Shown: in pieces, positions 36,196-46,603 of the stretch
Numbering within the stretch: position 1 is the stretch's first letter
Layout of the letters: every line of letters starts with the position of its first letter
Source: Verrucomicrobiota bacterium
Lineage (GTDB): Bacteria > Verrucomicrobiota > Verrucomicrobiia > Limisphaerales > SIBE01
Assembly: GCA_016871515.1 (NCBI GenBank)
Contig: VHDE01000009.1
Location: forward strand, 16,077-80,076
DNA length: 64,000 nt
Direction: 5' to 3'
Notes under the pieces: generated by a model
The model's input: only the letters and a program-made list of their open reading frames with translations
Told to the model about the DNA's origin: nothing
The model's database searches: none
Translations under genes and position numbers: made by a program

Positions 36196-37323
36196 ATGTT
36201 CAACCGACATTTAACTCGATCTGCGCTCTGGCTCGCGGTGGTAGGCGGAGCGTTTTGTGCCGTTTCAGTTTGGGCTTGTTCGGTCCCCGTGTTTCGGTAC
36301 GCACTCGAGAAATGGCCAGCTGACCCCTATCAGGCCATTGTTTTCCACCGCGGCGCTCTTTCGGGCGCTCAGCAAGAAATGGTTCGCGAGCTTGCCCGCG
36401 AGGGAATGGCCGGCCGCTTGCATGCAAACCTCACAGCGCAGACGATCGATTTGGATCAGAATGCAAACCCAGATGTCCTCCAGTTCTGGCAGCAGCTCGG
36501 CGCGGAGAGCGCACCTTGGCTGGTTGTGAAATACCCTTCGCCAACGCGCCTGGCCGGCCGCGTTTTTTCGGGTCCGCTCGACCGAGCGGCCATAGCCCAA
36601 GTTCTTGAATCACCCGCGCGGAAAGAAATCGTGCAGCGGCTTGCTTCTGGCCAAAGCGCTGTTTGGGTGCTGCTCGAGGTTGGCGATCCCAAACAGGACG
36701 ATGCCGCTGCCGAGTTAATCCAGACGCGATTGAAGTATCTTGCCGGTGTTCTCAAACTCCCCAAGATCGAGGCGCAGGATGTCGCGAGCGGACTGATCTC
36801 GGTGCCGGAGCACGCGTTGAAGCTGGAATTCTCTTTGTTGCGGTTGTCACGTGCTGACCACGCGGAACAAGCATTTGTCAAAATGTTGCTCGGCACAGAA
36901 GCGGACCTGGAGGAAATGAAAGAACCGATGGTTTTCCCTATCTTCGGCAGGGCGCGTGCCCTCTATGCGCTCATCGGTAAAGGCATCAACCATGAAACGA
37001 TTGATGAGGCCGCGTCGTTTCTCATTGGTCAATGTTCGTGCCAGGTCAAGGAACAGAATCCGGGCGTCGATCTGCTCTTTGCGGCTGACTGGAACACGCT
37101 CCTGAAAGCCGGTGTTGCAGCCGCGCCCGCCCAAGCTGAGTTGGACAAGGCGGTCGAGCCCGCGCCTGAAACGGCAACCATTTCGGGCGGGGATAATCCC
37201 GAATCCGCCGTGCCTTCGCCGGGTTCTTTCGGCGCGAGCGCCCCATTGACTCGCCCAATTCTAGTGGTTAGCGCTGTCGTGGCACTCGTTGCCGCAATTC
37301 TTATTTTCGCCCGGAGAAAGTGA
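36196..37323 (+). CDS. secreted/membrane-anchored hypothetical protein
   Basis: N-terminal signal WLAVVGGAFCAVSVWACS, C-terminal TM ILVVSAVVALVAAILIFARRK. Confidence 0.7.
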   Translation: MFNRHLTRSALWLAVVGGAFCAVSVWACSVPVFRYALEKWPADPYQAIVFHRGALSGAQQEMVRELAREGMAGRLHANLTAQTIDLDQNANPDVLQFWQQLGAESAPWLVVKYPSPTRLAGRVFSGPLDRAAIAQVLESPARKEIVQRLASGQSAVWVLLEVGDPKQDDAAAELIQTRLKYLAGVLKLPKIEAQDVASGLISVPEHALKLEFSLLRLSRADHAEQAFVKMLLGTEADLEEMKEPMVFPIFGRARALYALIGKGINHETIDEAASFLIGQCSCQVKEQNPGVDLLFAADWNTLLKAGVAAAPAQAELDKAVEPAPETATISGGDNPESAVPSPGSFGASAPLTRPILVVSAVVALVAAILIFARRK

Positions 37324-37387
37324 CGCACTTCGGACGGATGCGCCGCAAGCATGTCAGTTTCCGGAGCCGCGCAATTAAAACTGTCAG

Positions 37388-37515
37388 TCAGGAGCGCAGC
37401 GTTTACGCTGCAGAAACGTTCCCACGTTCGCAGAGTCGAAAGGTTCCGAAGAGTTTCGAGCCATCCGGCAGTTTCACATTCTGCAGCGTGAACGCTGCGG
37501 TCCTTGACCGATAAG
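37388..37515. repeat. palindromic repeat R5 (GCAGCGTTTACGCTGC...GCAGCGTGAACGCTGC)
   Basis: Same layout at 55660-55775. Confidence 0.9.
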
Positions 37516-37741
37516 TCTTAATCGCAAATCGCACCCGTTTCCCCGTTTCCCGACATTTCGCTTGTCAATTTGGCAAAACCCTGCTGTGCTGCTGAACGTT
37601 TCCAAACCGAGAAGCTACCGAAGCGACAGCAAGCCGCAGGCTATCTATGAATAAGGCCCATCGATTTCCAGCACGGACGAGTGTTCGCACGCTGTTCGCC
37701 TGTCGCATTCGGTTTCCAGACGGTCGCAACAACCAAAGACT

Positions 37742-40700
37742 ATGCGAAGAAGTTTCCTCAAGGCGTTTGCGTTATTGATGGCCATCCTAGGGGTGGCTCA
37801 GGTTAAGGTCAGTGTGTTCGCGCAAGGAGCGCCTGTTTCGATCCCGGGTTTGCTTAAGTTCGAGGCTTACCCCAACATCACCGGCAATGCCGTCCAAGGC
37901 CTTTTGGATGATCCCACGTATCCCAACTCGCCTGCTGAAGTGCTCTATGCTGCTTCGTTTGACAGCCGCACCGTTTATCCGACCGACAGCCACGACAATT
38001 ACGGCGCGCGCCTTTCCGGATTCATCACGCCCACCGAAACGGCGCAGTACGAGTTCTTCCTTCGCAGCGATGATGGCGGGCAATTGTATCTGAGCACGGA
38101 CGAGAACCCGGCCAAGGCGGCGCTGATCGCCGAAGAGACCGGTTGCTGCGGGCCTTTCGAAGAATCCGGCGCGCCCGAAACCAGCACACCCATCGCGCTG
38201 ACCGCGGGCAAGCGATATTACATCCATGCGCTTTATAAAGAGGGCGGTGGCGTCGATTACGTGCAAGTTGCTTGGAGAAAGGCTGGCGATACAACCGCGG
38301 CTTCGACCTTGAAACCGATTCCGGCTGCTTACCTTTCATCGATGATTCCAGCGGGCGGCACGATCACCATCACCAAACAACCGGCCAACGCCAGCGTTGC
38401 GCAAAATGACACAGCCACATTCACTGTTGAAGCAACCGCGACCAAGGCAGCCCTGATTCAATGGCAGAAGAACGGTGTGTTCATTCCGGGCAAAACCGGT
38501 TCGATCCTCGCGTTGGGACCTGTGGCCGCAGCCGATAACGGCGCGAAGATTCGGGCCGTCATTTCAATTCCGGGCGCCGTGGTGAATAGCTCGGACGCGA
38601 CGTTGACCGTTACCGCCGACACGACTAGACCGACGATCGTGAATGTGACGGGCAGCGATACATTCGATACGTTGACCGTCGATTTCTCGGAAGCGATCAC
38701 AGCGGCGACTGCGGCCGTTGCGGCAAACTATAGTCTGGACGGTGGCTTGACGGTTTCAAGCGCCACGGTCGTCAGTCCAAGCAAGGTTCGCTTGGCGACA
38801 AGCAAGCAGGCCTTGGGCGCAACGTACAATCTGACGATCAAGAATATTGCGGATACGGCCGGACTCATTAGCGCCGCCGACACCAAGAAAACATTTTCTG
38901 CGTTTGCCAATGTCCGGGGCGGGCTGAAGTTTGAAGCTTACACAGGCATCGGCGGCAACGCGGTCCAAGGCCTTTTAGACGATCCGAAATATCCGAAAAG
39001 CCCTGACGTAGTGGGTTATGTCAGTCAGGCGACGAGCCGTTTGGTTTTCACGGACAACTCGGTCGAGAATTATGGTGGACGCCTTTCCGGGTGGATTATT
39101 CCTCCCGAAACCGCTCAGTACGAATTCTTCATCCGGAGTGATGATGGCGGACAATTGTTCCTTAGTCCGGACGAGGATCCGGCCAAAGCGGTCGCGATTG
39201 CCGAAGAAACAGGATGCTGTGGCCCCTTTGAAGAACCAGGCGCGCCGGAAACATCTGCGCCGATTTCCATGACCGCGGGCAAGCGTTATTACATCCAAGC
39301 GCTTTGGAAGGAAGGCGGCGGCGGCGATTATTGCGATGTCGCCTGGCGCAAAGTGGGCGACACGGCCGTGCCGCGCGCGCTGCCCTACATCCCCGGAACG
39401 GTGCTGGAAACGGTCGCTGCGCCCGGCACCTTCACGCCACCCACCATTGCCTTTGCCGGACCCGCGACAGGAAGCACCTATGACGTGGGGGCTCCCGTAA
39501 CCTTGACCGCCAACGCCACCGCAGCCAGCGGAAAGGTCGTCGCGAAAGTTGAATACTTTGAACAGGGCCGCAAGCTCGGTGAATCGACGGTCGCTCCATA
39601 CACCGTCGTTCTGACCGGATTATCGGCCGACGCTCATGTCATCCGTGCGCGAGCGACGGACAGCGCGGGTATTTATGCCGACGCCGACACGATTTCCATT
39701 TCCGTGGGCGCGCAGGTGGAAAAGATCACGCTCGTAGCCATCGACGATAAGACGTCGTGGCGTTACGACCGATCGGGCCAAGATCTCGGCACAGCGTGGC
39801 GACAGAAGAGTTTCGATGACAGCAAGTGGCCTCAAGGCAAAGCATTGATCGCGGATGAATCAACCACAACCGTCGAACCGATCCGGACTGCGATCAGCCG
39901 GTTCAATGACGCGAACGAATACGTGAAGACGTTCTATTTCCGGACGCGTTTCAATTTTTCCGGCGCGACTGGCGCTGGCGCCAAACTGCAGTTGCGGCAT
40001 GTCATCGATGATGCCGCAGTGTTCTACCTGAACGGGACTGAAATTCATCGTTTCGGCATTGACCAGGGAGTGGTCGTTGACGCGACGACCGATGGCGCGG
40101 GGCATGAGAATGCCTACGAAGGTCCCTTTGACATCCCGACCGCACTCTTGGTCCAAGGCGAGAACGTTCTCACGGCTGAAGTTCATCAGGCCGGCAGCAG
40201 CAGTTCGGATATGGTTTTCGGCGCGGAACTCATCGCTTCAGTTCCGGTCACTGTGACCACGTCCACACTGATTGCCATCGATGATAAAACAACGTGGCGT
40301 TACGACCGCTCTGGCCAGGACCTTGGCGCCGCGTGGCGTGAGAAGAACTATGACGACAGCAAATGGCCCCAAGGCAAAACACTCATCGCGGACGAATCAA
40401 CCACGACGGTTGAACCGATTCGCACGGCCATCAGCCGCTTCAACGATGCGAATGAATACGTCAAAACGTTTTACTTCCGGACCCATTTCAACTTTCCCGG
40501 AGCAAGCACGACCGGAGCAAAGTTAAAGCTCAGACACGTGGTCGATGACGCTGTCGTCATTTATCTGAATGGAACGGAGATCCATCGCTTTGGAATCGGA
40601 GCAGGCGTTGTGGTTGACGCAACTACGGATGGCGGCGGTCATGAGAATGCTTACGAGGGACCGTTTGAAATTCCGATCACAAACCTTCTGCCCGGCGATA

Positions 40701-40987
40701 ATGTGTTGGCTGCTGAGGTCCATCAATCTGGCAGCAGCAGTTCCGACATGGTTTTCGGCGCGGAACTCGTCGCAACGATCCAAGGCGGCGGTCCGCCTCC
40801 TGTGACAGCGGCGAAACTCAATCCGCCAGTGCTTCAAGCTGGCAAGCTTGTGGTCTCGTGGACCGGCACTGCGACTCTCCAGTCGGCCGCCTCCATCACT
40901 GGACCATGGACCGACGTAGCTAATGCTGCGACACCGTTTTCGGTGACGCCGTCGGAGGCAAGACGATTCTATCGTTTAAAACCGTAG
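37742..40987 (+). CDS. large secreted surface protein: 2 PA14 domains, Ig-like segments, 2 tandem AIDDK jelly-roll-like modules, RFYRLKP C-terminus
   Basis: Two copies of LKFEAY..I.GNAVQGLLDDP.YP.SP...DDGGQL(Y/F)LS; two copies of LIAIDDKT.WRYDRSGQDLG. Confidence 0.88.
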   Translation: MRRSFLKAFALLMAILGVAQVKVSVFAQGAPVSIPGLLKFEAYPNITGNAVQGLLDDPTYPNSPAEVLYAASFDSRTVYPTDSHDNYGARLSGFITPTETAQYEFFLRSDDGGQLYLSTDENPAKAALIAEETGCCGPFEESGAPETSTPIALTAGKRYYIHALYKEGGGVDYVQVAWRKAGDTTAASTLKPIPAAYLSSMIPAGGTITITKQPANASVAQNDTATFTVEATATKAALIQWQKNGVFIPGKTGSILALGPVAAADNGAKIRAVISIPGAVVNSSDATLTVTADTTRPTIVNVTGSDTFDTLTVDFSEAITAATAAVAANYSLDGGLTVSSATVVSPSKVRLATSKQALGATYNLTIKNIADTAGLISAADTKKTFSAFANVRGGLKFEAYTGIGGNAVQGLLDDPKYPKSPDVVGYVSQATSRLVFTDNSVENYGGRLSGWIIPPETAQYEFFIRSDDGGQLFLSPDEDPAKAVAIAEETGCCGPFEEPGAPETSAPISMTAGKRYYIQALWKEGGGGDYCDVAWRKVGDTAVPRALPYIPGTVLETVAAPGTFTPPTIAFAGPATGSTYDVGAPVTLTANATAASGKVVAKVEYFEQGRKLGESTVAPYTVVLTGLSADAHVIRARATDSAGIYADADTISISVGAQVEKITLVAIDDKTSWRYDRSGQDLGTAWRQKSFDDSKWPQGKALIADESTTTVEPIRTAISRFNDANEYVKTFYFRTRFNFSGATGAGAKLQLRHVIDDAAVFYLNGTEIHRFGIDQGVVVDATTDGAGHENAYEGPFDIPTALLVQGENVLTAEVHQAGSSSSDMVFGAELIASVPVTVTTSTLIAIDDKTTWRYDRSGQDLGAAWREKNYDDSKWPQGKTLIADESTTTVEPIRTAISRFNDANEYVKTFYFRTHFNFPGASTTGAKLKLRHVVDDAVVIYLNGTEIHRFGIGAGVVVDATTDGGGHENAYEGPFEIPITNLLPGDNVLAAEVHQSGSSSSDMVFGAELVATIQGGGPPPVTAAKLNPPVLQAGKLVVSWTGTATLQSAASITGPWTDVANAATPFSVTPSEARRFYRLKP

Positions 40988-41104
40988 AATGATTTGAGTG
41001 ACGGAGGTTACTCCGTCCTCTTTGCATGGCGGGCTTTGGCTTGAAAAACCGTGTGTACCAGAGCCCGCCATCTTCATTTCGTCGGACGGATTCTATTCCG
41101 TCTC

Positions 41105-41150
41105 GCCTGTGCAAGCTTTTGTCTCATATGAGACAAAAGCTTGCACAGGC
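41105..41150. repeat. 46-bp perfect palindrome GCCTGTGCAAGCTTTTGTCTCATATGAGACAAAAGCTTGCACAGGC
   Basis: Exact reverse-complement halves, no spacer. Confidence 0.97.
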
Positions 41151-41244
41151 TTCGTGGCTTCACCACGCCGCGTCGTGTCAACGTTCCGATCTCCTGCAAT
41201 CAATCGGTTGAATCCATCCAATCTGGTGGCATAATCATCGCCGC

Positions 41245-42351
41245 ATGTTTTGCATCGGCTCCTTAAAGCTTAAGTCGAATTTGTTCCTCTCGCCGCTGGC
41301 GGGTTATACCAATTTGCCATTTCGGCTGACGCTGCGAGAGATTGGAGGATTGGATTTAGCCACGACCGATTTAGTCAATGCGCGATCTCTATTGGAGAAG
41401 AATCCCAAAGCGTTCAAACTTATCGAGACATGCCCGGCGGACCGTCCGTTAGCCGTCCAACTATTCGGAGCCGTTCCCGAAGAGATGCGAGATGCTGCGG
41501 TTTATCTCGAATCCATCGGCATCTCGGCCGTGGATATCAATATGGGTTGCCCCGTCCGCAAAGTCTGCCGCGTAGGCGGCGGCTCGGCGATGATGACCGA
41601 TCTCGATAAAACCACGCAACTCGTCAAAGGCATGGTGGACGCGGTGAAAATTCCCGTAACGGCCAAAATGCGCCTCGGCTGGGATGACGCGAATTGGACC
41701 GCGCCCGACCTGGCGCGCGCCCTGGAAGATGTCGGTGTCTCCGCTATCGCCGTGCATGGCCGGACGCGCGAACAAGGTTTTGAAGGGACGGTGAAGCTGG
41801 CGGGCATTCGGGCTGTGGTCCAAGCCGTGAACCGCATTCCGGTGATCGGCAACGGCGATGTCACGACTCCACAAGCTGCCCAACGGATGTTGGAGGAAAC
41901 CGGTTGCGCGGCCGTCAGCATTGGACGCGGCGCTTTTTACAACCCCTGGATTTTCCTTCACACATCCCATTTTCTGCTCACGGGCGAACTGCTTCCCGAG
42001 CCGAAGTTCGAAGAACGAATTCGCGTCCTGTGCCGTCACTTGGACTTAATGATCGAGGTCTTTGGCGAACAACTCGGATGCCGGATGTTTCGGAAGGTCG
42101 CGCCATGGTACGCCAAGCGATTTGGTCCGGCGAATGAATTCAACAAACGGGTGGTCACGATCTCGACCCGGGAGGAATTTCTTAAAGTTCTCAATCATTA
42201 CTTGAATTGGCGCCAACAGTTCCTGGATGAGAATGGAGCTTTGAAACCAAGCTATCAGCCCGCACCGCTAGTCGCCTCGTTCATGCAAGAACCGGAAGTC
42301 GCAACCCGGCAGTCCATTCCAGTGCCCAAAGGCCCGGTCGAGGTCTGGTGA
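41245..42351 (+). CDS. dus: tRNA-dihydrouridine synthase (Dus family)
   Basis: LFLSPLAGYTNLPFRLTLREIGG, VDINMGCPVRKVCRVGGGSAMM, AVHGRTREQGFEG, VIGNGDVTT, IGRGAFYNPWIF. Confidence 0.93.
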   Translation: MFCIGSLKLKSNLFLSPLAGYTNLPFRLTLREIGGLDLATTDLVNARSLLEKNPKAFKLIETCPADRPLAVQLFGAVPEEMRDAAVYLESIGISAVDINMGCPVRKVCRVGGGSAMMTDLDKTTQLVKGMVDAVKIPVTAKMRLGWDDANWTAPDLARALEDVGVSAIAVHGRTREQGFEGTVKLAGIRAVVQAVNRIPVIGNGDVTTPQAAQRMLEETGCAAVSIGRGAFYNPWIFLHTSHFLLTGELLPEPKFEERIRVLCRHLDLMIEVFGEQLGCRMFRKVAPWYAKRFGPANEFNKRVVTISTREEFLKVLNHYLNWRQQFLDENGALKPSYQPAPLVASFMQEPEVATRQSIPVPKGPVEVW

Positions 42352-42369
42352 ATGAGTGTTCCTATAGCG

Positions 42370-42453
42370 GTTGTGGTAAGCATCTGCCTTTTTGTGCCAA
42401 TGTTCGTCCGGCAGATAGAGCGGGAGCAGAAACGAGGTGTCGCAATAGATCAT
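42370..42453 (-). pseudogene. truncated PIN-domain toxin (VapC-like), only first ~28 aa recognisable
   Basis: MIYCDTSFLLPLYLPDEHWHKKADAYHN then unrelated sequence antisense to dus 3' end. Confidence 0.65.
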
Positions 42454-42689
42454 CGCCGATTGCGAATGATTTGACGAACGACATCTGTTTCCAGACGACG
42501 CTTGCCAAAATCTTCGCGTGCGCGGGCGGCAAAATCAACGCAGGGAACTTCTTTTGCCGGAACCTCCTGATCCGGGACAATTCTAACGTACGGTTTGCCC
42601 CCCCGAAAAACACGGACGACTTCCCCTTGCCGCGAAAGCTCAGCATGACGGGTGACTTCCCGAACGGTAACGATTTTCATGTCTGACAT
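42450..42689 (-). CDS. Phd/YefM-type antitoxin
   Basis: MKIVTVREVTRHAELSRQGEVVRVFRGGKPYVRIVP; ATGA overlap with PIN start. Confidence 0.75.
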   Translation of the reverse strand: MSDMKIVTVREVTRHAELSRQGEVVRVFRGGKPYVRIVPDQEVPAKEVPCVDFAARAREDFGKRRLETDVVRQIIRNRR

Positions 42690-42829
42690 TTTGGCATACA
42701 GTTCCCTTCCGCAATGGCAAAGCGGCGCCTACCTTGGAATTGGACCGGTATGCTCGAATGAATCGTTCTCCGTTCGCGTCCAAAATCCGCGGGTTGGCAG
42801 AAACTCAAATTGGTTGTATTAATACACCC

Positions 42830-45800
42830 ATGATTTTACCCGGTTTTTTGATTCGCAACGTTGGGATGCTGGCTGGCATCGCTTCGTTGTTTTTGGCTGT
42901 ATTGGCTCCGAATGCTGCCGAGAACAAGGCAGCCGAGATGCCGGTCGACTTCAATCGGCAAATTCGTCCCATACTGTCCGACAATTGTTTTGCCTGCCAT
43001 GGACCGGATGATGGCGCGCGCAAAGCCAAGCTGAGGTTGGATATCAAAGACGCAGCGTTCAAAGGCGGCAAATCCGGCGAGCCCGCGATCGTTCCTGGCA
43101 AGGTGGATGAAAGTGAATTGCTCAAACGCATTATATCGACCAACGAAGATGAAGTAATGCCGCCTCCGAAATCGAAGAAGAAACTCACCTGGGAGCAGAT
43201 TGATTTGCTGAAACGTTGGGTCAGCCAAGGCGCACAGTGGACAGGTCATTGGGCTTATGAAAAGCCACAGCGTCCGTCTGTTCCTGCAATCAAGAACCCT
43301 GCGGGAGCGCGCAACGAGATTGACCAGTTCATTCGTGCGCGCCTGGAGAAGGAAGGGCTGCAACCTTCGCCGGAGGCCGACAAGACAACGCTGGCGCGCC
43401 GGGCGGCGCTCGATCTGACAGGTTTGCCTCCCACGATTGAGGAGGTCGATGCGTTTCTGAACGACAAGAGCGCGGATGCTTACGACAAGCTCGTCGATCG
43501 GCTGCTCGTTTCGACCCGCTATGGCGAGCACATGGCGAAGTATTGGCTGGACGGCGCGCGCTATGCCGATTCGCACGGTTATCACATCGATTCCAAACGC
43601 GACATCTGGCCGTACCGCGATTGGGTCATCAAAGCCTTCAATCGAAACATGCCCTTCGACCAGTTCACCATCGAGCAACTCGCGGGCGACCTGTTGCCTA
43701 ATGCCACTACTGATCAGAAGGTTGCCTCAGGCTATGTCCGCTGCAACATGAGCACGGGTGAAGGCGGTGTTATCGAAGCCGAATATCAGGCCAAATATGG
43801 CTTCGATCGCACGGAAACGACCGCAACCATTTGGATGGGATTGACTCTGACATGCGCACGCTGTCACACGCACAAGTACGATCCGATCACCCATCGCGAG
43901 TACTACGGCCTCTATTCGTTCTTCAATAACTTGAACGAGCCGGTCATGGACGGCAATAAACCGAATCCCGACCCGTTCATGCAATTGCCAACCCCCGAAC
44001 AAAAGGCGCGGCAAGATGAGCTCAAATCTCTCATCACAGAAGGTCAGAAGAAAATTGACAGCAAGGTTCCGGAACTCGACAACGCGCAAGTCGTTTGGCA
44101 AGGCGATTGGCACAAGAAACTGAGTGGTGTTTGGACCACATTTAATCGGACAGCAGTGCATTCCGCGCATACGAATGGCGCGACGTTGAAAGTCTTGGAT
44201 GACCTGTCGATTCTCGCTGAAGGTTCGAATCCCACTCAAGATGTCTATGAAGTGAGCAGCAAGATTTCGCTGGGAAAACTCGCGGGTCTTCGGCTCGAAA
44301 CTTTGCCGCATCCTTCGTTGCCGAACGGCGGAAGCGCGCGGAACGCTGACGGCCGTTTTCGTCTGTCCGAAATCGAAGCGGAGTTAGTCACGCCTGAAAT
44401 CGCCGCCAGCACCAATAAACCGAAAAAACTGAGATTTGCTCAAGCCGCCGCCGATGCGGCCGAGAATAACTACGAAGCCCGCAAGGCTATTGACGGCAAC
44501 GCCGAGAGCGCCTGGAGCGTGGCCACGAATTCAATCGCCGAACCGCACCAAGCTGTTTTCGTCCTGTCCGAGCCCGTGGACATACCAATGGATTCGGAAC
44601 TGCGCATTCGTCTGCGGTTTGGAGGCAAAGATTCAGCGGTTGGCCATTTCCGGCTGGCTCTCGCACGCGAAGAAGAATTGGTCCGGCGGCTTATCCCGGC
44701 TAAGCGTGAACCCTGGCGGGTCCTGGGACCCTTCAAAACGGAAGGTCTGCCAGCTGGGTATCTAAAGGAATTTGAACCAGAAAAGGAGCTCGACCTGAAC
44801 AAAACTTACCGAGGGGTTCGCGAAGAGATTCGATGGAATGCCCGTCCAGACCTTGAGGATGGGAAGACGCATTTGCTGGTTCACGAACTGCACGGCGTTC
44901 ATGGGGCGTACTATTTTTATCGCACGGTGGAGGTCACCGGAAATCGGAAAGCCGAGTTGAGCCTGCGCGCGGATGACCTGTTCAAAGTTTGGGTAAATGG
45001 CAGGCTTGTGCTCGAGCGTTCGACACCAGTTAAAGCATCTGACGGTTCGGCTAAGGCGGTTGTCGATTTAAAACCCGGGCAAAACAGCATTCTCGTGAAG
45101 GTGGTCAATCACCAAGGCTACTCGTATTTCGCCTTCGACTCGGATTTGGGCCATGGCGAAGCCCTTCCCGCTGACGTCGCTCCGGTTTTGGCCGCCACCG
45201 CCAAGCCGTCGAAGGAGGAAGCGACGAAGATTCGCAATTTCTACCGCCGCGAGTACTCGCCTGAATTCCGCCAACTCTTTGCGCGGATGGAAGAATTCAA
45301 AGCCGAACAAACTTCGCTCGAGCAATCAATCCCGACGACGATGATAGCGAAAGAACTGGAGAAGCCGCGTGACACAGTCATCTTCAAGCGCGGTGAGTAC
45401 GACAAGCCAGGCGAAAAAGTCTTTGCGGGCGTTCCGGCGATCTTGCCGCCTTTCCCAGAAGGCACGCCCACCAATCGTCTCGGTTTGGCTCAGTGGCTTT
45501 TGAGTCCAGACCATCCTCTGACCGCGCGCGTGACTGTAAATCGAATTTGGCAGCAATTCTTTGGCGTCGGTTTGGTGAAGACGACTGAAGATTTCGGCGT
45601 CCAGGGCGAACCGCCGTCTCATCCGTATTTGCTCGATTGGCTGGCGACAGAGTTTGTCAGGACGGGCTGGGATGTGAAACGACTGCAGCGAATGATCGCT
45701 GCGTCGGCCACCTACCGGCAATCTTCGAAGTTGACCCCAGCCGTGAGTGCGCGCGACCCCGAGAATCGTTTGCTCGCGCGCGGTCCGAGGTTCCGCGTCG

Positions 45801-46417
45801 ATGCCGAGACGTTGCGCGACCTGGCGCTGTATCTTGGGGGACTGCTGGTCGAGAAGCCGGGCGGCCGCAGCGTGAAACCGTACGAGCCACCGGGCTTATG
45901 GGAAGCCGTTTCGTTCAACAACTCGCAAAAGTACGTTCCGGACATTGGAGAAGGCCAATATCGCCGCAGCCTTTACACCTTCTGGAAGCGGCAAAGTCCC
46001 CCGCCGAATATGCTAATCTTTGACGCGCCGACGCGTGAGTACTGCGTGGTCCGACGGCCGCGCACGAACACGCCGTTGCAAGCCTTGGCGCTGCTCAACG
46101 ATCCGCAATTCGTCGAATCTTCTCGCGCCCTTGCCCAGCGGATTCTTTTGGAAGGCGGCGAAACGGTGGAAAGCCGTTTGGCCTATGCGTTTCGGCTGGC
46201 CACGGCACGGCCTCCGCGCCCCGATGAGCTCGACGTGCTGCGAGACGTGCTCGAACAGCAGCTTGCCGATTACCGAAAAGACACCGCGGCGGCTGCGAAG
46301 CTTCTGAACGTTGGAAGCTTTAAGGCAAAGAATGACCTGGATCCCAGCGAACTGGCTGCCTGGACGACTATCGCCAGCATGCTTTTGAATTTGGACGAGA
46401 CAGTCACGAAAGGATGA
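42830..46417 (+). CDS. PSCyt1 haem-c + DUF1549 + DUF1553 protein
   Basis: [106 protein letters not shown]. Confidence 0.95.
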   Translation: MILPGFLIRNVGMLAGIASLFLAVLAPNAAENKAAEMPVDFNRQIRPILSDNCFACHGPDDGARKAKLRLDIKDAAFKGGKSGEPAIVPGKVDESELLKRIISTNEDEVMPPPKSKKKLTWEQIDLLKRWVSQGAQWTGHWAYEKPQRPSVPAIKNPAGARNEIDQFIRARLEKEGLQPSPEADKTTLARRAALDLTGLPPTIEEVDAFLNDKSADAYDKLVDRLLVSTRYGEHMAKYWLDGARYADSHGYHIDSKRDIWPYRDWVIKAFNRNMPFDQFTIEQLAGDLLPNATTDQKVASGYVRCNMSTGEGGVIEAEYQAKYGFDRTETTATIWMGLTLTCARCHTHKYDPITHREYYGLYSFFNNLNEPVMDGNKPNPDPFMQLPTPEQKARQDELKSLITEGQKKIDSKVPELDNAQVVWQGDWHKKLSGVWTTFNRTAVHSAHTNGATLKVLDDLSILAEGSNPTQDVYEVSSKISLGKLAGLRLETLPHPSLPNGGSARNADGRFRLSEIEAELVTPEIAASTNKPKKLRFAQAAADAAENNYEARKAIDGNAESAWSVATNSIAEPHQAVFVLSEPVDIPMDSELRIRLRFGGKDSAVGHFRLALAREEELVRRLIPAKREPWRVLGPFKTEGLPAGYLKEFEPEKELDLNKTYRGVREEIRWNARPDLEDGKTHLLVHELHGVHGAYYFYRTVEVTGNRKAELSLRADDLFKVWVNGRLVLERSTPVKASDGSAKAVVDLKPGQNSILVKVVNHQGYSYFAFDSDLGHGEALPADVAPVLAATAKPSKEEATKIRNFYRREYSPEFRQLFARMEEFKAEQTSLEQSIPTTMIAKELEKPRDTVIFKRGEYDKPGEKVFAGVPAILPPFPEGTPTNRLGLAQWLLSPDHPLTARVTVNRIWQQFFGVGLVKTTEDFGVQGEPPSHPYLLDWLATEFVRTGWDVKRLQRMIAASATYRQSSKLTPAVSARDPENRLLARGPRFRVDAETLRDLALYLGGLLVEKPGGRSVKPYEPPGLWEAVSFNNSQKYVPDIGEGQYRRSLYTFWKRQSPPPNMLIFDAPTREYCVVRRPRTNTPLQALALLNDPQFVESSRALAQRILLEGGETVESRLAYAFRLATARPPRPDELDVLRDVLEQQLADYRKDTAAAAKLLNVGSFKAKNDLDPSELAAWTTIASMLLNLDETVTKG

Positions 46418-46420
46418 GAA

Positions 46421-46598
46421 AGAATGTCGAATGACCAATGACGAAAGAATGACTAAAGCAGCAATGACGAATTCCCGTTTCGGTTGCGCGGGATCAGGCC
46501 GTTTTGAAAACGAGAACACGCTTAGATCCCGCGTATTAGTCATTTCGGGTTCGGCATTCTTTCGACATTCGTCCTTAGTCCTTCGTCATTCAGGGAGC
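46421..46598. repeat. word-like imperfect inverted repeat (GAATGACGAAAGAATGACT ... TTAGTCATT...CTTTCGACATTCG)
   Basis: Read directly between DUF1549/1553 and DUF1501 genes. Confidence 0.65.
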
Positions 46599-46603
46599 GC
46601 TCT

